From positions 189,001-253,000 of the forward strand of contig NZ_JAALXT010000006.1 in assembly GCF_011634775.1 (NCBI RefSeq): DNA of 64,000 nt. Reading direction: 5' to 3'. This document shows positions 17,322 through 25,555 of this stretch, piece by piece. Numbering within the stretch: position 1 is the first letter of the stretch; each line of letters begins with the position of its first letter. Position numbers and translations under genes: made by a program. Under the pieces are notes generated by a model that searched no databases, had not been told where the DNA came from, and saw nothing but the letters and a program-made list of their open reading frames with translations. This DNA is from Thalassoroseus pseudoceratinae. Its GTDB lineage: Bacteria; Planctomycetota; Planctomycetia; Planctomycetales; Planctomycetaceae.

Positions 17322-18443
17322 CTAGTCGTCGAGTCCTACATTTAATGGTTGCAGATCGTCGGGAACAAATCGCCCGTCTTTGCGGATGAGTTCGCCATCG
17401 AAATACACATCTCCACCACCATAGGCAGGAGTTTGAATCAACACTAAGTCCCAATGCACACGACTTCGATTGCCGTTGTCGGCGTCGTCGTATGCATTGC
17501 CAGGAGTGAGATGGAAACTCCCACCGATTTTCTCATCGAAGAGCGTGTCTAGCATTGGATGCTTCACATTATGATTTGTCCCGAGCGACCATTCGCCGAT
17601 ATATCGGGCCCCTTCATCGGAATCGAGAACGGCGTTAAGCTTCTCAGGTTCGTTGTCGCAGGTCGCCTCAACAATTTTTCCGTTTTCAAAACGGAACTGA
17701 ATGCCTTGATAGACAACACCCTGATAACGAGACGGAGTGTTATAGGCGATCGTGCCGTTGACGCTATCGCGAACCGGTGCTGTAAAAATCTCTCCATCGG
17801 GAATATTGCACTGCCCGGTACACGGGATCACAGGGATATCTTTGATCGAAAACTTAAGATCGGTCCCCGGCGCGGTTAAGTGGACCTCGTCGGCTTTTAA
17901 CATCCGTTCTTCAAGGGGTTTTAGGTCTTCCGCCATCTTGGCATAGTCGGTCGTACAGACATTGAAGTAGAAATTTTCAAAGGCATCGGTACTCATATTC
18001 GCGGCTTGCGCAAACGATGGTGTGGGGTATCGTAGTACGACCCAGCGAGTTTTCGGGACCCGAACTTCGATATGCACCGGCTTCCACCAATGCTCCTGAT
18101 AGAGTCCCATTTTGTCTTGAGGAACGTCGGCAAATTCATTGGAGTTTGCCGATCCACGCACACCGATGTAGGCATCGCATTTCGACATCCGATCGGCTTC
18201 AAGTTGACCAATCAATGCCATCTGTTTTTCGCTACCCGTCTTGTACAGACTTCGCAAGATCGCATTATTCTTCCAGGTGACTAGCGGAATCGCCCCGCGT
18301 TCGGCTGCTAGTTCGACAAGCTGACAAACTAGGTTCGGTTCAGGAAGATCAATCGCTTCAATTAGAATTGTCTCACCGGCTTGGATCCGACAACTATGAT
18401 CAAGCAGTGTTTTTGCGAGAGTCTTGATTCGCGGGTCTTGCAT
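17322..18443 (-). CDS. M29 family aminopeptidase
   Basis: A cytoplasmic metallo-aminopeptidase of the M29 (AmpS/AmpT/aminopeptidase II) family, which removes N-terminal residues from peptides using a dinuclear metal site. The 373-residue length is normal. Candidate metal ligands are visible in order: Glu in YIGEWSLGTN, Glu in FDEKIGGSFHLTPG with its His, and His and Asp in SRVHWDLVL. The ATG at 18443 is preceded by AAGAGAAG. A palindromic element lies just upstream. The gene is not linked to other peptide metabolism genes. Confidence 0.93.
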   Translation of the reverse strand: MQDPRIKTLAKTLLDHSCRIQAGETILIEAIDLPEPNLVCQLVELAAERGAIPLVTWKNNAILRSLYKTGSEKQMALIGQLEADRMSKCDAYIGVRGSANSNEFADVPQDKMGLYQEHWWKPVHIEVRVPKTRWVVLRYPTPSFAQAANMSTDAFENFYFNVCTTDYAKMAEDLKPLEERMLKADEVHLTAPGTDLKFSIKDIPVIPCTGQCNIPDGEIFTAPVRDSVNGTIAYNTPSRYQGVVYQGIQFRFENGKIVEATCDNEPEKLNAVLDSDEGARYIGEWSLGTNHNVKHPMLDTLFDEKIGGSFHLTPGNAYDDADNGNRSRVHWDLVLIQTPAYGGGDVYFDGELIRKDGRFVPDDLQPLNVGLDD

Positions 18444-18484
18444 GGTCTTCTCTTGATTGTTTTGGCTAGTACAAGTCAGATCGT

Positions 18485-18502
18485 GCTAGGACGTGTCCTA
18501 GC
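18485..18502. promoter_or_regulatory. Perfect palindrome between hslU and the M29 gene
   Basis: GCTAGGAC-GT-GTCCTAGC is an 8-bp perfect dyad, nested in weaker outer arms (ACAAGT near 18471, ACTTGT near 18514). It lies 42 nt upstream of the M29 start and 44 nt after the hslU stop. With no T-run it may be an operator rather than a terminator. Confidence 0.45.
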
Positions 18503-18545
18503 CGACCACTAGAACTTGTCCACTCTTTGAAACATATCAATTCGT

Positions 18546-19892
18546 CTATAAGACGAACTTACTGAGGTCTTCGTCTTCGGCAACAGACTGCAACCGCTGT
18601 TTGACGAAATCGGCATCCACCACGATCTTCATCGAACCGTCGTCGGGAGCACGGAAACTCACATCTTCCAAGAGACGTTCCGTCATGGTGTAAAGGCGAC
18701 GGGCACCGATGTTTTGCGTGGTTTGATTCACACGGTAGGCGTAGTCCGCGAGAGCTTCAATGCCGTCCTGAGTGAACTCCAATTCGACCCCGTCCGTTTT
18801 CAGCAAAGCCGTGTATTGTTTCGTGAGCGACCCGGTTGGCTCGGTGAGGATACGAACAAAGTCGGCTTGCGTGAGGTCGCTGAGTTCCACGCGAATCGGA
18901 AAACGCCCCTGGAGTTCCGGCATTAAGTCCGACGGTTTTGAACGGTGAAACGCTCCGGCGGCGATGAACAAAATGTGCTCGGTCCGGACGGACCCATAAC
19001 GGGTTTGAACCGTCGTCCCTTCGACGATCGGAAGCAGATCGCGTTGCACACCTTGTCGGGAGACATCAGCAGAGCGTTGCCCTTGCTCGCTGCCACAGAC
19101 TTTGTCAATTTCGTCGATGAACACCATCCCACTTTGTTCGGCGAGTTGAATGGCTTCCTCATGGACGGCGTCCTGGTCCATCATGGCTTCGGCTTCCTGA
19201 TCTGTGAGGACCTGCCGAGCATCTTTGACGGGAAGTTTCCGCTTCTTCTTTTGCTTGGGAACCAGTTTGTCCATCATGCCTTGGAGATCGATGTCCATGT
19301 TTTCCATGCCCATCGGACCGAAAACTTGCACGCTGTTGCCACGTTGCTCGACATTGATTTCCACTTCCCGATCTTCCAACTGCCCGTTGCGGAGCATCCC
19401 AAGAAACTTTTCGCGGGTACGCTGATGACGTTCGCGAGCAGCGGCCACTTCTTCTTCTGTTGTTCCTGAGAAATCCGGTGGCGGAATGAGTTCATCTAGA
19501 AGGCGTTGCTCGACCCGATCACCGACCTTGTCCTTAAGTTCCTCGCGTTTCTTGTCGCTCACCAAGTTGATGGCCGCATCGAGCAGATCGCGAATCATGC
19601 TTTCGACATCACGCCCGTAGTAACCCACTTCGGTATATTTCGTCGCCTCGACTTTGATGAACGGAGCCCCCGTCAAGCTGGCGAGACGGCGAGTGATCTC
19701 GGTTTTCCCAACACCGGTCGGGCCGATCATGATGATGTTCTTCGGCGTGACTTCCTTGCGAATCTCCGGCGAGAGCCGACTCCAACGCCAACGATTCCGC
19801 AAGGCAACGGCAACGGCACGTTTCGCGTCGTGTTGACCGACGATGTGTTGGTCCAATCGGGCGACGATTTCGCGGGGAGTGAGTTCGATCAT
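18546..19892 (-). CDS. hslU: HslU, ATPase subunit of the HslUV protease
   Basis: HslU is the unfoldase ring that feeds proteins to the HslV peptidase. The 448-residue protein opens with MIELTPREIVARLDQHIVGQ and has Walker A GPTGVGKT at 57-64, a helical I-domain (about 110-240), Walker B with FIDEID, and the family's C-terminal EDEDLSKFVL, which docks into HslV. An intact C-terminus argues for a functional partner, yet hslV, normally directly upstream, is absent from this locus. The upstream side holds a 270-nt gap and then yidD. Confidence 0.96.
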   Translation of the reverse strand: MIELTPREIVARLDQHIVGQHDAKRAVAVALRNRWRWSRLSPEIRKEVTPKNIIMIGPTGVGKTEITRRLASLTGAPFIKVEATKYTEVGYYGRDVESMIRDLLDAAINLVSDKKREELKDKVGDRVEQRLLDELIPPPDFSGTTEEEVAAARERHQRTREKFLGMLRNGQLEDREVEINVEQRGNSVQVFGPMGMENMDIDLQGMMDKLVPKQKKKRKLPVKDARQVLTDQEAEAMMDQDAVHEEAIQLAEQSGMVFIDEIDKVCGSEQGQRSADVSRQGVQRDLLPIVEGTTVQTRYGSVRTEHILFIAAGAFHRSKPSDLMPELQGRFPIRVELSDLTQADFVRILTEPTGSLTKQYTALLKTDGVELEFTQDGIEALADYAYRVNQTTQNIGARRLYTMTERLLEDVSFRAPDDGSMKIVVDADFVKQRLQSVAEDEDLSKFVL

Positions 19893-19966
19893 GAGTCATT
19901 CGATGGTCAGAAGTCAGTAATTGGAAGCAACTCCCGATCTTAACGGATTCCATCGCGCATGAAGAG

Positions 19967-20003
19967 GCCTCGCCGAACTAAATTGCGGAGAGTCCGACGA
20001 GGC
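19967..20003. repeat. Imperfect inverted repeat upstream of hslU
   Basis: Thirteen-nt arms (19967-19979 and 19991-20003; GCCTCGCCGAACT against AGTCCGACGAGGC) pair with two mismatches around an 11-nt loop. It lies between yidD and hslU and could end the rnpA-yidD transcript or act in the hslU leader. Confidence 0.5.
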
Positions 20004-20162
20004 TTGGGGGGTTATTTGAGCCACCGATTGTGCCACGTTTTCCTCTCAATTGCAACAATGAACCTTGGGAATCGGTGGGGACAAACTGGCGAATCGCGAC
20101 TTCACCTGGGATTCCTGTCAAATGCGTTGAGCTTGATATGTGGAATTTCGTCTGGCCATCGC

Positions 20163-20399
20163 TCACGGCGGATCGTAGCCACCGGGATGAAATGGGTGAC
20201 ACCGCAGAATCCGCATGACTCCCCGCCACGTTCCGCGAAGGATGCCGTACTTTCGGACGGCTTGGATGAAGTACTCACTACAAGTCGGCGTGAACCGGCA
20301 CGAAGGACCGAGCAACGGACTAATGAAGCGTTGATATCCCCGCACGAGGCCAATCATCACGGCCGCGATTAATCGCTGAATTCCCCGGAGCAAACTCAC
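20163..20399 (-). CDS. yidD: Membrane protein insertion efficiency factor YidD
   Basis: A 78-residue protein that helps YidC-dependent membrane insertion. The family core is intact: an amphipathic N-terminal helix, the block [12 protein letters not shown] with its conserved cysteines, and the C-terminal [12 protein letters not shown]. Its start overlaps the rnpA stop by 4 nt, matching the usual rnpA-yidD order. yidC itself is not downstream here. Confidence 0.95.
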   Translation of the reverse strand: MSLLRGIQRLIAAVMIGLVRGYQRFISPLLGPSCRFTPTCSEYFIQAVRKYGILRGTWRGVMRILRCHPFHPGGYDPP

Positions 20400-20776
20400 G
20401 ACTTGGCATCCCGATCAACGGACGGCAACCGTTTGGCTAGCCGACGCGCGGTTGACTTAAGCGACCGTTGATAATCTGCCAGTGTGGCCCCGGAGTTCTG
20501 ACGAGGAATGAAAATCATGTCCATTCCGGCTGGCAAGTCGTGCTGCGACAACCGAAACGCTTCCCGCAATAACCGTTTGAGTCGTCCCCGCCGGACCGCA
20601 TTTCCATGCTTCTTAGAAACACTCAAACCAAACCGCGTCTGCCCTGTCGGATTGATGCCTCCAAAAATCAGCAAGTGAGCATCCGCCGCCCGCACGCCAC
20701 CGGCATAAATGCGGGCGAAGTCCTGCGACCGCCGCAACCGTTGGTCTTTCGAAATGCCGAAATGGGGAGAAGTCAT
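20396..20776 (-). CDS. rnpA: Ribonuclease P protein component
   Basis: RnpA is the protein subunit of RNase P, which matures tRNA 5' ends. The 126-residue protein has the family signature [28 protein letters not shown] (residues about 48-75, with the RNR-like box reading RGR). A 4-nt overlap with yidD suggests translational coupling. The usual upstream partner rpmH (ribosomal protein L34) is missing; the gene instead faces a divergent LOG-family gene across about 118 nt. Confidence 0.93.
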   Translation of the reverse strand: MTSPHFGISKDQRLRRSQDFARIYAGGVRAADAHLLIFGGINPTGQTRFGLSVSKKHGNAVRRGRLKRLLREAFRLSQHDLPAGMDMIFIPRQNSGATLADYQRSLKSTARRLAKRLPSVDRDAKS

Positions 20777-20894
20777 CGTCAGTTCACTTTATCAGTCCAT
20801 CGGGGAATGCACGATCATATGCTAGCACTTCCCGAGTCGCTCAACTATCGTTCGGTTCGCTGAAATCTTTGAACAACGTCAGGACACAAGTCAG

Positions 20895-21488
20895 ATGAGT
20901 CAGCCAATCAAAGCGTTGTGCGTGTTTTGTGGTTCCAGTTTGGGAGCGGATTCCGTCTACAAGGAGGCCGCTCAGGAATTGGGTGGCGAGATTGCCCGGC
21001 GGGGGATGCGATTGGTTTACGGGGCCGGAAACATTGGCCTGATGGGTGTGATTGCCGATGCGGTGCTGGACGCCGGTGGTGAGGTCGTCGGCGTGATCCC
21101 CGAAGCATTGCTCAAGAAAGAAGTGGCCCACCAATCGCTGACGGAACTCATCGTCGTTGAAACCATGCACCAGCGGAAAGCGAAAATGGCGGAACTGGCC
21201 GATGCGTTCGTCGCCATGCCCGGTGGATTCGGCACGTTCGAGGAGTTCTGCGAAGTGCTCACATGGAATCAACTTGGCGTGCACGACAAACCATGCGGTT
21301 TGCTAAACGTCGCCGGTTACTATGATTCACTGTTGGCATTGTTCCAGCGAGCTGAAAACGATCGTTTCCTACGCCTGGAACATCACCAAATGGTCCTCAC
21401 CGCTGACTCGGTCTCCGATTTGTTTGTGTGCCTCGCCAATTGGCAACCGACACCGCAGAATAAGTGGATCGACCGAGACGAGACGTGA
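20895..21488 (+). CDS. LOG family protein (TIGR00730, cytokinin riboside phosphoribohydrolase-like)
   Basis: A 197-residue Rossmann-fold protein related to LOG enzymes, which release a free base from nucleoside 5'-monophosphates. The diagnostic PGGFGTFEEF motif is at about residues 110-119, with RKAKMAELADAFVA before it; the conserved Arg and Glu are both present. The opening KALCVFCGSSLGAD is typical. It is 42 nt upstream of the potassium-channel gene and may be co-transcribed with it. In bacteria the physiological substrate is often AMP; cytokinin production cannot be assumed. Confidence 0.93.
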   Translation: MSQPIKALCVFCGSSLGADSVYKEAAQELGGEIARRGMRLVYGAGNIGLMGVIADAVLDAGGEVVGVIPEALLKKEVAHQSLTELIVVETMHQRKAKMAELADAFVAMPGGFGTFEEFCEVLTWNQLGVHDKPCGLLNVAGYYDSLLALFQRAENDRFLRLEHHQMVLTADSVSDLFVCLANWQPTPQNKWIDRDET

Positions 21489-21530
21489 ATTGAAGAGCGA
21501 TCGGTTTTGACTGACGGAGTGTGTGATTTG

Positions 21531-22550
21531 ATGTCTGTGCTGATTTATGGAATTGCGGGCGCATTGATCCTGCTGGTGGTATGGGACGCGTTCATCACGG
21601 TGTTAAGCACGTCAGGTGGCGGGCCGCTGACCAACTGGTGGACGCAAAACATCTGGGGGGCTCTGTTACGGATTCATCGACGCCGGTCGATTCACGGCAT
21701 CCTCGGTTTGACGGGTCCAGCGATGTTGATCGGGGTGATCTTGCTGTGGTATCTGTTGCTCAGCGCGGGCTGGTATTTGATTTTCGCCGTCCACCGTGAC
21801 TCCGTCATTAGCAACTCGACCGGCGCGGCGACGGATCTGATGCAGAAGTTCTACTTTATCGGAACGACACTTTCATCGGTGGGTTACGGCGACTACGTGC
21901 CATCGACATTTCCCTGGACCCTGATCAGTAATCTGGCGTCGTTGACCGCAACCCTCGTCATCACCACGGCCTTGTCGTACTTTCTCCCGGTGCTCTCGGC
22001 AGGGATCGAACGCAAACAAACCGCTGAAGCCATCTTTGGAGTCGGTCAATGCACCGATGAATTCATCGAAGCGGCCTGGGTCGGACGATCGCGTGGCACG
22101 TTGGACAACTATATTTTGAATAGTGTTCTGAGCCGGGTAGACCAACTCTCCCATCGGCATTTGGCGTATCCGATCCTCCACTTCTTTCACAGCCCCTCTC
22201 CCGATAAATCGACGAGCCGGGCGATTCTCTTGCTTTCCGATTCGATTTTTCTTGTTGGCAAAGGAACTAACATCGAAGACCGTCCACCGGCAAGCCTACT
22301 CCGTTTGGCCGAGCGAACAATCGACAATTATGTCGATTTAACCGACAGTGGAGTCGCCAGTCCCGAGGATGGCAATTCAGATGAATTTCCAGACTCCCTA
22401 TCGCTCGAGGTCCTGAAAAACCACGATCTCAAAGTTGTCTCGGACAAGGAATTTCAAGCCGCCACCGCAGAATATCTGCCGAAGCGAAAACGGTTAATCA
22501 TGCTTTGCGATATGGATGGTTGGGGTATCGACGACGATCAACGCTGCTAA
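21531..22550 (+). CDS. Two-TM-type potassium channel protein
   Basis: A 339-residue putative K+ channel. Hydrophobic segments at about 5-25 and 62-88 precede a pore loop with the selectivity filter SVGYGD at 116-121, and another membrane helix follows (about 130-155), matching the Ion_trans_2 layout. The cytoplasmic C-terminal half (about 170-339) shows no recognisable RCK domain. The ATG at 21531 has ACGGAG upstream and is preferred over an in-frame TTG at 21507. Ligand or gating signal is unknown. Confidence 0.88.
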   Translation: MSVLIYGIAGALILLVVWDAFITVLSTSGGGPLTNWWTQNIWGALLRIHRRRSIHGILGLTGPAMLIGVILLWYLLLSAGWYLIFAVHRDSVISNSTGAATDLMQKFYFIGTTLSSVGYGDYVPSTFPWTLISNLASLTATLVITTALSYFLPVLSAGIERKQTAEAIFGVGQCTDEFIEAAWVGRSRGTLDNYILNSVLSRVDQLSHRHLAYPILHFFHSPSPDKSTSRAILLLSDSIFLVGKGTNIEDRPPASLLRLAERTIDNYVDLTDSGVASPEDGNSDEFPDSLSLEVLKNHDLKVVSDKEFQAATAEYLPKRKRLIMLCDMDGWGIDDDQRC

Positions 22551-22558
22551 CAAGCGAA

Positions 22559-22598
22559 AAGACGGTCGCCGATCGAAACGTGATCTGGCAACCGTCTT
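22559..22598. terminator. Hairpin between convergent K+ channel and pilT genes
   Basis: AAGACGGT (22559-22566) pairs with ACCGTCTT (22591-22598), and an inner GCC-GATC/GATC-GGC pairing extends the stem. On the minus strand a run of four T residues follows, so it mainly fits termination of pilT. Confidence 0.6.
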
Positions 22599-22637
22599 GA
22601 GGAATTCGCGTGTTCTTCGGTCGTAATTCGACTGCGT

Positions 22638-23783
22638 TTACAGAATCGCCGCCGCTTTGACGTCGATCCCTTTGAGCATCATCTTGAGTTCGTCGGGATT
22701 CGGCGAGATTTCGAAGGCATCCGCTCGGCTGATAAATTCTCGGTCGATGAAGGATTTCAGACTGTCGTTGAATTGCTGCATCCCTTCGTCTTTCCCGATG
22801 CGAATCGCCGCCGCAAGTTTTTCGTCGGTTTCTTCCCGAACCAATTTGCGGACGGTCGGGTTGAACCGCATGATTTCCACGATCGGCACCCGCGAAGGCA
22901 CATCGACGATCGTTTTGAGCAGTTTTTGACCGACGATCGCTTTCATGTTCATCGCCATCGTCGCGCGAATGGCTTTGTGCATCATCGGTGGGAACAGGTC
23001 GAGAATACGGGCAATCGTCCCTGGTGCGGAACTCGCGTGAATCGTCCCAAACACCAAGTGACCGGTTTCGGCAGCGTGGATCGCGGTTTCGAATGTTTCG
23101 CGGTCACGCATTTCCCCCACCAGCATGATGTCCGGGTCTTCCCGCACCGCGTGTTTCATCGCCACGTGGAAGTCGATCACATCCTGCCCGATTTCCCGCT
23201 GATTGATGAGACACTTATCGGAGGTGTACACAAATTCGATCGGGTCTTCGATGGTTAGAATGTGTTTCCGGTAGTTCTGGTTGATCCAGTCGAGCATCGA
23301 CGCAATGGTGGTCGATTTCCCGGACCCCGTCACCCCGGCGAGCAACACCATGCCTTGATCGTATTTACAAAGTTCTTCCATGACCGGCGGAAGAAACAAT
23401 TTTTCGAATGGCGGAATCGAGCGTTCGATTTTCCGGGCCACCATCCCGACTTTGCTGAGTTGGGTCATCAGGTTGATCCGGAACCGCCACGGTTCACCGT
23501 CGGAAATCATCGTCTTCGCGAAGTCCGCCCCGCCATCACGGTGGAAAATGTCCAGGTTCCGTTGGTCCATCATGGGGAAGCAAAGTTCGATCATTTTGTC
23601 ATTGTCGATCGGGTCCATCTGCAATTCCCGCAGTGCCCCCTTGATCCGAAACACCGGCGGACGACCAACTTGCAGGTGAATGTCGGAGCAACCGTGCTTG
23701 ATCGCCAGCCGAAAGATCTTGTCGATCTCGATTTCTTTGCCCGGTTCAAAGGTCGATTCGGTCCATTCCGATGCCAAAACCAT
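22638..23783 (-). CDS. pilT: PilT family type IV pilus retraction ATPase
   Basis: A hexameric ATPase that powers retraction of type IV pili. The 381-residue protein has the N-terminal PAS-like domain, Walker A GVTGSGKS at 150-157, an Asp box LTIEDPIEF, and Walker B plus His box as LVGEMRDRETFETAIHAAETGHLVFGTIHASSA, all diagnostic for PilT/PilU. The C-terminal IRIGKDEGMQQFNDSL replaces the AIRAGAS region. No pilB, pilC, pilin or secretin gene is close, so the gene is an orphan in this window. Confidence 0.93.
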   Translation of the reverse strand: MVLASEWTESTFEPGKEIEIDKIFRLAIKHGCSDIHLQVGRPPVFRIKGALRELQMDPIDNDKMIELCFPMMDQRNLDIFHRDGGADFAKTMISDGEPWRFRINLMTQLSKVGMVARKIERSIPPFEKLFLPPVMEELCKYDQGMVLLAGVTGSGKSTTIASMLDWINQNYRKHILTIEDPIEFVYTSDKCLINQREIGQDVIDFHVAMKHAVREDPDIMLVGEMRDRETFETAIHAAETGHLVFGTIHASSAPGTIARILDLFPPMMHKAIRATMAMNMKAIVGQKLLKTIVDVPSRVPIVEIMRFNPTVRKLVREETDEKLAAAIRIGKDEGMQQFNDSLKSFIDREFISRADAFEISPNPDELKMMLKGIDVKAAAIL

Positions 23784-23842
23784 AACGTGAATCCTCAGAA
23801 ACCCGATTGGGGGAAGAATATTGTTGTCGCGACGCTATTAGA

Positions 23843-24496
23843 TTACGCCGAATTGTCTCGTTCATCCAGTAATTTTCGCAACCGTTCGACCTCAGCTTCC
23901 GCTTCGGCGCGGGCATGGGCTTCCGTTTCCGCTTCGGTTAACAACTCGTGACGCTCAATCGAGTCGAACAATCGTAGCCGTTCCTCGGAGAGCGCCAAAT
24001 CAAGGCCGAGTTCGCGGCACTCCAGGCGGCCGGCGGAATTGGCTTCGATTGGTTCATACTCGTCGTCAACCAACCGGTATCCCTGCAACGCTGGAGAGAG
24101 ATAATCGGATGTGGGGTCGAACAGAAAGTATTCCGCCACCCCCATTTCCGCGTACTGGCGGAGCTTGAAAATGCTGTCCTGTCGCCGGGTCGAACGCGAT
24201 GTGATCTCGAACACAACATTCGGGACGCGATTTTCGACCCATGTCTGGAAGATTCGCCGTCGTCCGGGTTCACAGTCCTTAACCACGAACACATCCGGCA
24301 CCACGAAATTTCGCGGCACCCCCTCTTCCGGATAGACCAGCAAATTGCTGCCGACGTACACTCGTCGTTCGCGGTATCGCAACTTGAGAATGTCACGCAA
24401 CCGAATCATCCATTCGATATGGATTTCCGTCTCGCCCATCGGTTGGCCGTCCGATTCGGGGTAATCGATGTCCGTCAGCGATTCGGTCGAACTCAT
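23843..24496 (-). CDS. Uma2 family (DUF820) putative endonuclease
   Basis: A 217-residue protein of the Uma2 family, whose PD-(D/E)XK-like core is predicted to be nucleolytic but whose biology is poorly known. The motif series VPDVFVV, NVVFEITSRSTRRQD, K-LRQYAEMGVAEYFLFDP is intact. A C-terminal coiled coil rich in Ala, Glu and Arg follows (about 180-215). The ATG at 24496 is 20 nt after the hisF stop, with GGAAGG upstream, so the gene is probably expressed with hisF. Uma2 genes are expanded in cyanobacteria and planctomycetes. Nuclease activity is inference. Confidence 0.85.
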   Translation of the reverse strand: MSSTESLTDIDYPESDGQPMGETEIHIEWMIRLRDILKLRYRERRVYVGSNLLVYPEEGVPRNFVVPDVFVVKDCEPGRRRIFQTWVENRVPNVVFEITSRSTRRQDSIFKLRQYAEMGVAEYFLFDPTSDYLSPALQGYRLVDDEYEPIEANSAGRLECRELGLDLALSEERLRLFDSIERHELLTEAETEAHARAEAEAEVERLRKLLDERDNSA

Positions 24497-24515
24497 GGCG
24501 TGTTGACCTTCCGAT

Positions 24516-25373
24516 TCAAGAGAGGACCGTTTCCAATCGCACCGGCACACCGGCGGCAGCGAGTTGGCGTTTGGTTTCGTCGATCGTGTATTCCCCGTAA
24601 TGGAAGATGCTAGCGGCCAGAGCGGCACTGGCGTTGCCGTCGGTCAGGGCTTCCACCATGTGATCCGGCGAACCACAACCGCCGCTGGCCACGACGGGAA
24701 TCGTCACCGCATCCGAAACTGCCCGCGTAATTTCGATGTCGTAACCATCTTTCGTGCCATCGGCGTCCATGCTGGTGAGAACAATTTCGCCCGCTCCCAA
24801 TTGTTCGACTTCCTTCGCCCAAGCGACGGCATCCAACCCTGTCGGCAACCGACCGCCGTTGATGTGCACGTCCCAGTAGACTTCCGATTGCCCATCGCGA
24901 CTGGCATGCGGACGGACTTGAAGATGCTCCGGCCACTTGTCTTTCATCTCGGCCGGTTCGTTATCGATCGGCACCCGCCGCGGATCGATGTTCACCACAA
25001 TACACTGACTGCCGAATCGCAACGCCGCTTCGCGGATAAACTCTGGTGTCTTCACGGCAGCGGAGTTGATTGAAACTTTATCACAACCGGCTTTGAGCAG
25101 CGTGCGGATGTCGTCCAACGTGCGAATTCCGCCCCCGACCGTGAGCGGCATGAAAATCACTTCACTCGTCCGACGGACCACATCAAGGATGATCTCGCGT
25201 TCCTCATGGCTGGCGGTGATATCCAGAAACACCAACTCGTCAGCCCCTTCGGACTCATACCGAGCGGCAACTTCCACGGGATCGCCCGCATCCCGCAGGT
25301 TGACAAAGTTGATCCCCTTCACCACCCGACCGGCGTGAACATCGAGACAAGGAATAATCCGTTTGGCAAGCAT
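24516..25373 (-). CDS. hisF: Imidazole glycerol phosphate synthase subunit HisF
   Basis: HisF is the cyclase half of imidazole glycerol phosphate synthase, converting PRFAR and HisH-supplied ammonia to IGP and AICAR in histidine biosynthesis. It is a (beta/alpha)8 barrel with catalytic Asp11 ([10 protein letters not shown]) and Asp130 (VVNIDPRRV), both present, and phosphate-binding GGGI and ASGGCG loops. At 285 residues it is about 30 longer than usual; the extra stretch lies just after Asp130 (about 135-160). No other his gene is nearby. The downstream neighbour is a Uma2 gene 20 nt away. Confidence 0.95.
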   Translation of the reverse strand: MLAKRIIPCLDVHAGRVVKGINFVNLRDAGDPVEVAARYESEGADELVFLDITASHEEREIILDVVRRTSEVIFMPLTVGGGIRTLDDIRTLLKAGCDKVSINSAAVKTPEFIREAALRFGSQCIVVNIDPRRVPIDNEPAEMKDKWPEHLQVRPHASRDGQSEVYWDVHINGGRLPTGLDAVAWAKEVEQLGAGEIVLTSMDADGTKDGYDIEITRAVSDAVTIPVVASGGCGSPDHMVEALTDGNASAALAASIFHYGEYTIDETKRQLAAAGVPVRLETVLS

Positions 25374-25555
25374 GGCGACTTCGTTTGTTGAGATACGTCC
25401 AAAACTTCATTTTACTCGACGAACCGGCGTGGTCAACGAGTGATCGCAAGACGAATCGTAACCCAAACCGACAGCACGACACATCAAACCACGTCAATTC
25501 TTAAGTTAGGTCCTATTTCAATGACACCAAGCTTGAATAGTATTTCCGGAAACGA

